A stretch of 64,000 nucleotides of DNA, taken from the NCBI RefSeq assembly GCF_021155765.1, contig NC_060114.1:13835501-13899500 (forward strand), written 5' to 3'. This document shows, piece by piece, positions 60,888-64,000 of this stretch. The notes under the pieces are model-generated. The model was not told the DNA's origin. It made no database searches and saw only the letters and a list, made by a program, of their open reading frames with translations. This stretch comes from Diprion similis. Taxonomy: Eukaryota > Arthropoda > Insecta > Hymenoptera > Diprionidae. Position 1 is the first letter of the stretch; each line of letters begins with the position of its first letter. The translations under genes were made by a program, and so were the position numbers.

Positions 60888-61688
60888 TATATACCGTTAT
60901 CTGGACCAGAAGCTATGAAATTTGGACAATTTTTTAACGGAAGTGAATAATCAGGCACAAAAAACTTTTGTAAAACACTCTTTTAAAATCCCGGAAAGAA
61001 ATAGCTTGATGTTTAAATTAAATCTAAATTTTGTTTCTGTGTAAACGGGTCCAAGACTATCTAATCTGTAGATCTAAATAGATCTAATGATATACTAAAT
61101 CCCGTAAAAAATCGTACCTCATAACTAAATTTAAGTCTAAATTTGATATATAAAATGTATGTACATCAATTTCGGTATAATTATCGAAAGTGAGTCAATT
61201 ATTCATTAAAAAACCGGCCGCTATGATCCCTTAGCAATTTTTTCCTCTCTTCATTTTTATCGCATATACTTTGTTTTAATTTTTTAGGTCGCAGCATCAG
61301 CTACACAGCAGCAGCGGCAGAAGCGGCATCGAGTAATTGGAGGTAATTTGCGAGGCTCAATTTTCGCTGTAATTTAAAACCGAAAAATGGTTTGGCACAG
61401 CCACCCTCCTCCCCCTTCTACGACCCCTGACAATACACACAGGCCCAGAATGCACCACGCGGAAAGGCAGAAAGGCGTGCAAGCTCCGTGGTTCGTCTGT
61501 CATATGCGCGGCAGCATGTCAGGGGTTAATTTTATTTTCACTAATCTTATTTTTACACGATCCTAAGCCACCCTTGCTTCGATAGACAGACGCCAAAATT
61601 TTTTGGTAATTCGAAAAAAAATTATTTCCGTTTCTTTTTACAATTTTTATAAGATCAAGTTTCTTTTCGACTTATAAAACTTTTTATT

Positions 61689-61709
61689 ATTTCAAGTTGA
61701 ACTTGAAAT
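61689..61709. other. Near-perfect 21-bp palindrome
   Basis: ATTTCAAGTT and AACTTGAAAT flank a single central G. A dyad of unknown role in AT-rich spacer. Confidence 0.5.
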
Positions 61710-62847
61710 TTTTTTTTTTTTTTCAAAGCAAAATGTTTTCTTACTATTGTCTTCAAAACTTTGTCTGTTACGATGAATTTTTTTTTTCTTGGTAAATATT
61801 ATACTGATTATTGAAATAATTGTGATTATTTTTAATTGACAAGGAATTTTCTTAGCTTTTGATTTCAATGTTCAAAGTGAAGCGAAAATATTCGTGTATC
61901 AGTATATAGAAATTGAGGTAGAACCGAAAATGAAGAAATCAAGAAACAACTTCGTAGAGTTTCCAATAAAAATTAAAATCAGATCAAAGCTTCTGATGAA
62001 ACAAATCTTAATAAAGATAATTGATAGAAAAAAAATGAATTTATCTGAATCAAAATTCCTCTACACATAGCCAATTAGACTGCATCGGACTTGTACTTTT
62101 ACAAAACTATACAAGGTAAGAAATCGTGCATAAATCACAAAATTCATAACAAGTTCTAGAAAGAATAAAAATTGAAAGTGTGAGCGATTAAATGTCGAGA
62201 CGTCGACGTGATCATCGATATAAGATAAAGGAGAAAAATGCCAAAAAATTGCTGTATAAAAGTGTCGCCAGAGAAAAGAACAAAATGTCCACATAGAGAA
62301 AGAGAGAGGAAACGAGAGGGTGGAAAACAAAAAGAAGCAAAAACCCGTTTAGCCGCCGAGCTGCAGAGTTTTATAAAATTACCGCATGAAACGTCGTTTC
62401 AGCTGCACTACAAGAGGAGTGAAAATAAAAGGATTGATCAACGGTGCATCGCGCATGCATAAAAGGGGCATCGTAATGACAAATACACGTACAAAAGCGT
62501 AGCGTCGCGTCGGGATTGGTATAAGTTGCTTTGATGACGTGATTTGTGGCAGAGGACGAAAAGCAAGTGAAGCGGAAAGTTCGAAAAACACGCCGTTTGT
62601 CTGCAGCCACGGGATGTCAGAGTATGAAGATGAGGATGAGGGTCGAGTGTGCAGCTACGCCATGCTGCTGCAGCGTATTAACGCGATTCGCGACTCACTT
62701 CGCGTTTATAATCCACTTATAAACATTAACTAACTGCCGCGGGTATATGAAATTAAATTATACACGTGATCCGCGTGTGCATCGCATTCTGCAACTTCTG
62801 CAGATCGCGTGACGAGGAAAAAATGAAGATGAAAAAAAAAAAATTTA

Positions 62848-62872
62848 CTGCTGCTGCTGCTGCTGCTGCTGC
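62848..62872. repeat. (CTG)n triplet repeat
   Basis: Eight CTG units right after an A-run. A short frame reads it as poly-Ala but has no other support. Confidence 0.9.
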
Positions 62873-63104
62873 ACCACAACCCCTTTGGAGACGAATTATA
62901 TCGCGTTGCAACGTCTATAATTTTTTCCTTACGTGTGTGTATATAGAAATGATGCTAACGTTGCACTTTTTGTACATGTATTGTAACGTGGCATTTTTTT
63001 TTTTAATGCTCGTGAAATCACACGTTTTGCTCTCTTTTCTGATCTAGTAGTTGTTATAGATAAAAGACATGATATTGTATTGATTAATATTTTCATGGTA
63101 AAGA

Positions 63105-63147
63105 AGAAGAAAAATTTTTTGTTCCTTTGGCCCATCCTAATATACGT
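63105..63147. mobile_element. Possible worn MITE end
   Basis: TTTGGCCCATCCTAATATA near 63128 resembles the right end of the 613-bp element (TTTGGGCCACCCTAATAT) and is preceded by a similar T-run. No matching left end was found upstream, so it would be a solo or truncated end. Confidence 0.25.
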
Positions 63148-63598
63148 ATACTTATTATACATCGATACGTAAAATAAATAAATAAACATTAGAGAAGACA
63201 AATTAAAAAATGTATGATATTTAAATCAGTAATTGACATCCGAAGTAAGCATCACTTCTGGATACTTTAACCGCCCCTCTGACACAAACGAAACCTTGGT
63301 ATAGGTACGAACAATTAAACACAATGGGGTAGCAGGGTGAACCCAACGTCGCGTTCGCTTCATTGGCTGTCGAGAGGTCGGAACAACGGAGAAAAGAGAA
63401 CCGCAAAGAAAAGAAAGAAAAGAAGAAAAAAAAAACAAAAAAAAAAACACAACCCCATAGTTATACGTAGATGATATTGTCGACCCCACCACACCCTTGT
63501 CGCGAAAATTAAATCGCATGAGAAAACCTTATAAAATCTCGGTGAAATTCGACGTTCGCGATGGGCTTCGCGAAACGTAAAACACACTGGTCAGTCCA

Positions 63599-63640
63599 GG
63601 TGGTGGAGGTGGAGGTGGAGGAGGAGGAGGAGGAGGAGAA
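63599..63640. repeat. (GGTGGA)n then (GGA)n
   Basis: GGTGGA hexamers passing into seven GGA triplets. On the minus strand this reads as poly-Pro, which explains the Pro-rich frame there. Confidence 0.9.
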
Positions 63641-64000
63641 GAGCGTTTAGGTGGCTTCGAAAAGCGAACGAAAAAATAGGACAAAAGGATAGTAAAGAAG
63701 GGAAGAAGAAAAAGAGAAAATGAAAACATCGATATATCCAAGCCCATGGGTTTAGGTGCAGTGTTGTTGTTTCTTTTTTTTCTTCTTCTTTTCTTTTTCT
63801 ATACCTTTCCTCTCTTTTTTCCCCTAATCACTTTCTGGAACTGACCACGGATGAACGAAAACCCGAAAGGACAGACCTGTCACTCGCTTTATCTATACAG
63901 TATAAAAACCTAGATATACCGTGTGGCAATGAGGAAAGTGCGCACCTTATGCGCGTTCGTCAAGTGGTTTGAATTTTATTGGCCAACAGTTACCACCTGA

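Larger units (their letters stand above)
60890..64000. other. Spacer with a small GC-richer block
   Basis: AT-rich apart from a CG-richer patch at about 62380-62720. That patch carries a 39-codon ATG frame from 62614 (MSEYEDEDEGRVCSYAMLLQ...) with reasonable codon use but no recognised family. It could be a small exon or chance. Confidence 0.5.

Noticed and set aside
1..64000. rRNA genes, retrotransposon reverse transcriptase or transposase frames
   Set aside because: No long frame with catalytic motifs and no rRNA-like sequence was recognised on either strand.

Overview
This window looks like non-coding nuclear DNA from an insect. I tentatively favour Hymenoptera (sawfly or wasp type). The reasons are: eukaryotic tRNA genes with internal A/B boxes and no encoded CCA; short interstitial runs of the insect telomere unit (CCTAA/TTAGG) at 14065-14079 and 42131-42159; very dense simple repeats; AT-rich sequence in which CpG is not visibly depleted; and many small palindromic transposon relics. 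Nothing resembles a bacterial operon, a phage or a virus. The order-level assignment is inference.

The only genes I can name with confidence are three intron-less nuclear tRNA genes within 730 bp: tRNA-Ala(TGC) on the minus strand at 57792-57863, tRNA-Gln(CTG) on the plus strand at 58080-58151, and tRNA-Leu(TAG) on the minus strand at 58440-58519. Each is followed by a T-run suitable for RNA polymerase III termination. A tRNA-like fragment lies about 0.8 kb upstream, near 56960. I found no protein-coding exon I could defend. The open frames are short, many are built on microsatellites, and none matches a family I recognise. The window is probably intergenic or deep within a large intron.

The notable content is repeat structure. 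Eight separate segments fold almost end to end into long imperfect hairpins: 7913-8336, 10305-10888, 17513-17738, 28546-28760, 31932-32260, 33510-33739, 52292-52904 and 60602-60887. Their termini differ, so they appear to be different families. Three have TA on both sides, as expected for Tc1/mariner-type non-autonomous elements (MITEs). The best preserved is 52292-52904. Alongside them are degenerate minisatellites with a period of about 10 bp (37674-37895, 56287-56500, weaker at 18924-19110), a direct tandem duplication of about 200-240 bp (54501-54956), an 8-bp tandem repeat (49767-49810), very C-rich tracts able to form G-quadruplexes on the minus strand (2130-2156, 17319-17367), an alternating CG tract (18204-18223), and several short perfect hairpins.

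Layout: 1-7.9 kb, mixed-composition spacer with microsatellites and a CRE-like inverted pair; 7.9-10.9 kb, two palindromic elements around GC-richer spacer; 11-18.6 kb, spacer with GC-richer blocks, G-runs and a 226-bp foldback; 18.6-28.5 kb, AT-rich spacer with long (AT)n arrays; 28.5-34 kb, three palindromic elements and the longest (CT)n array; 34-52 kb, AT-rich spacer with a minisatellite and telomere-like DNA; 52.3-57 kb, the TA-flanked MITE, a tandem duplication and a minisatellite; 57.8-58.5 kb, tRNA cluster; 58.5-64 kb, spacer with one more MITE. I saw no new multi-gene system. The unusual diversity of self-complementary elements is the observation most worth following.
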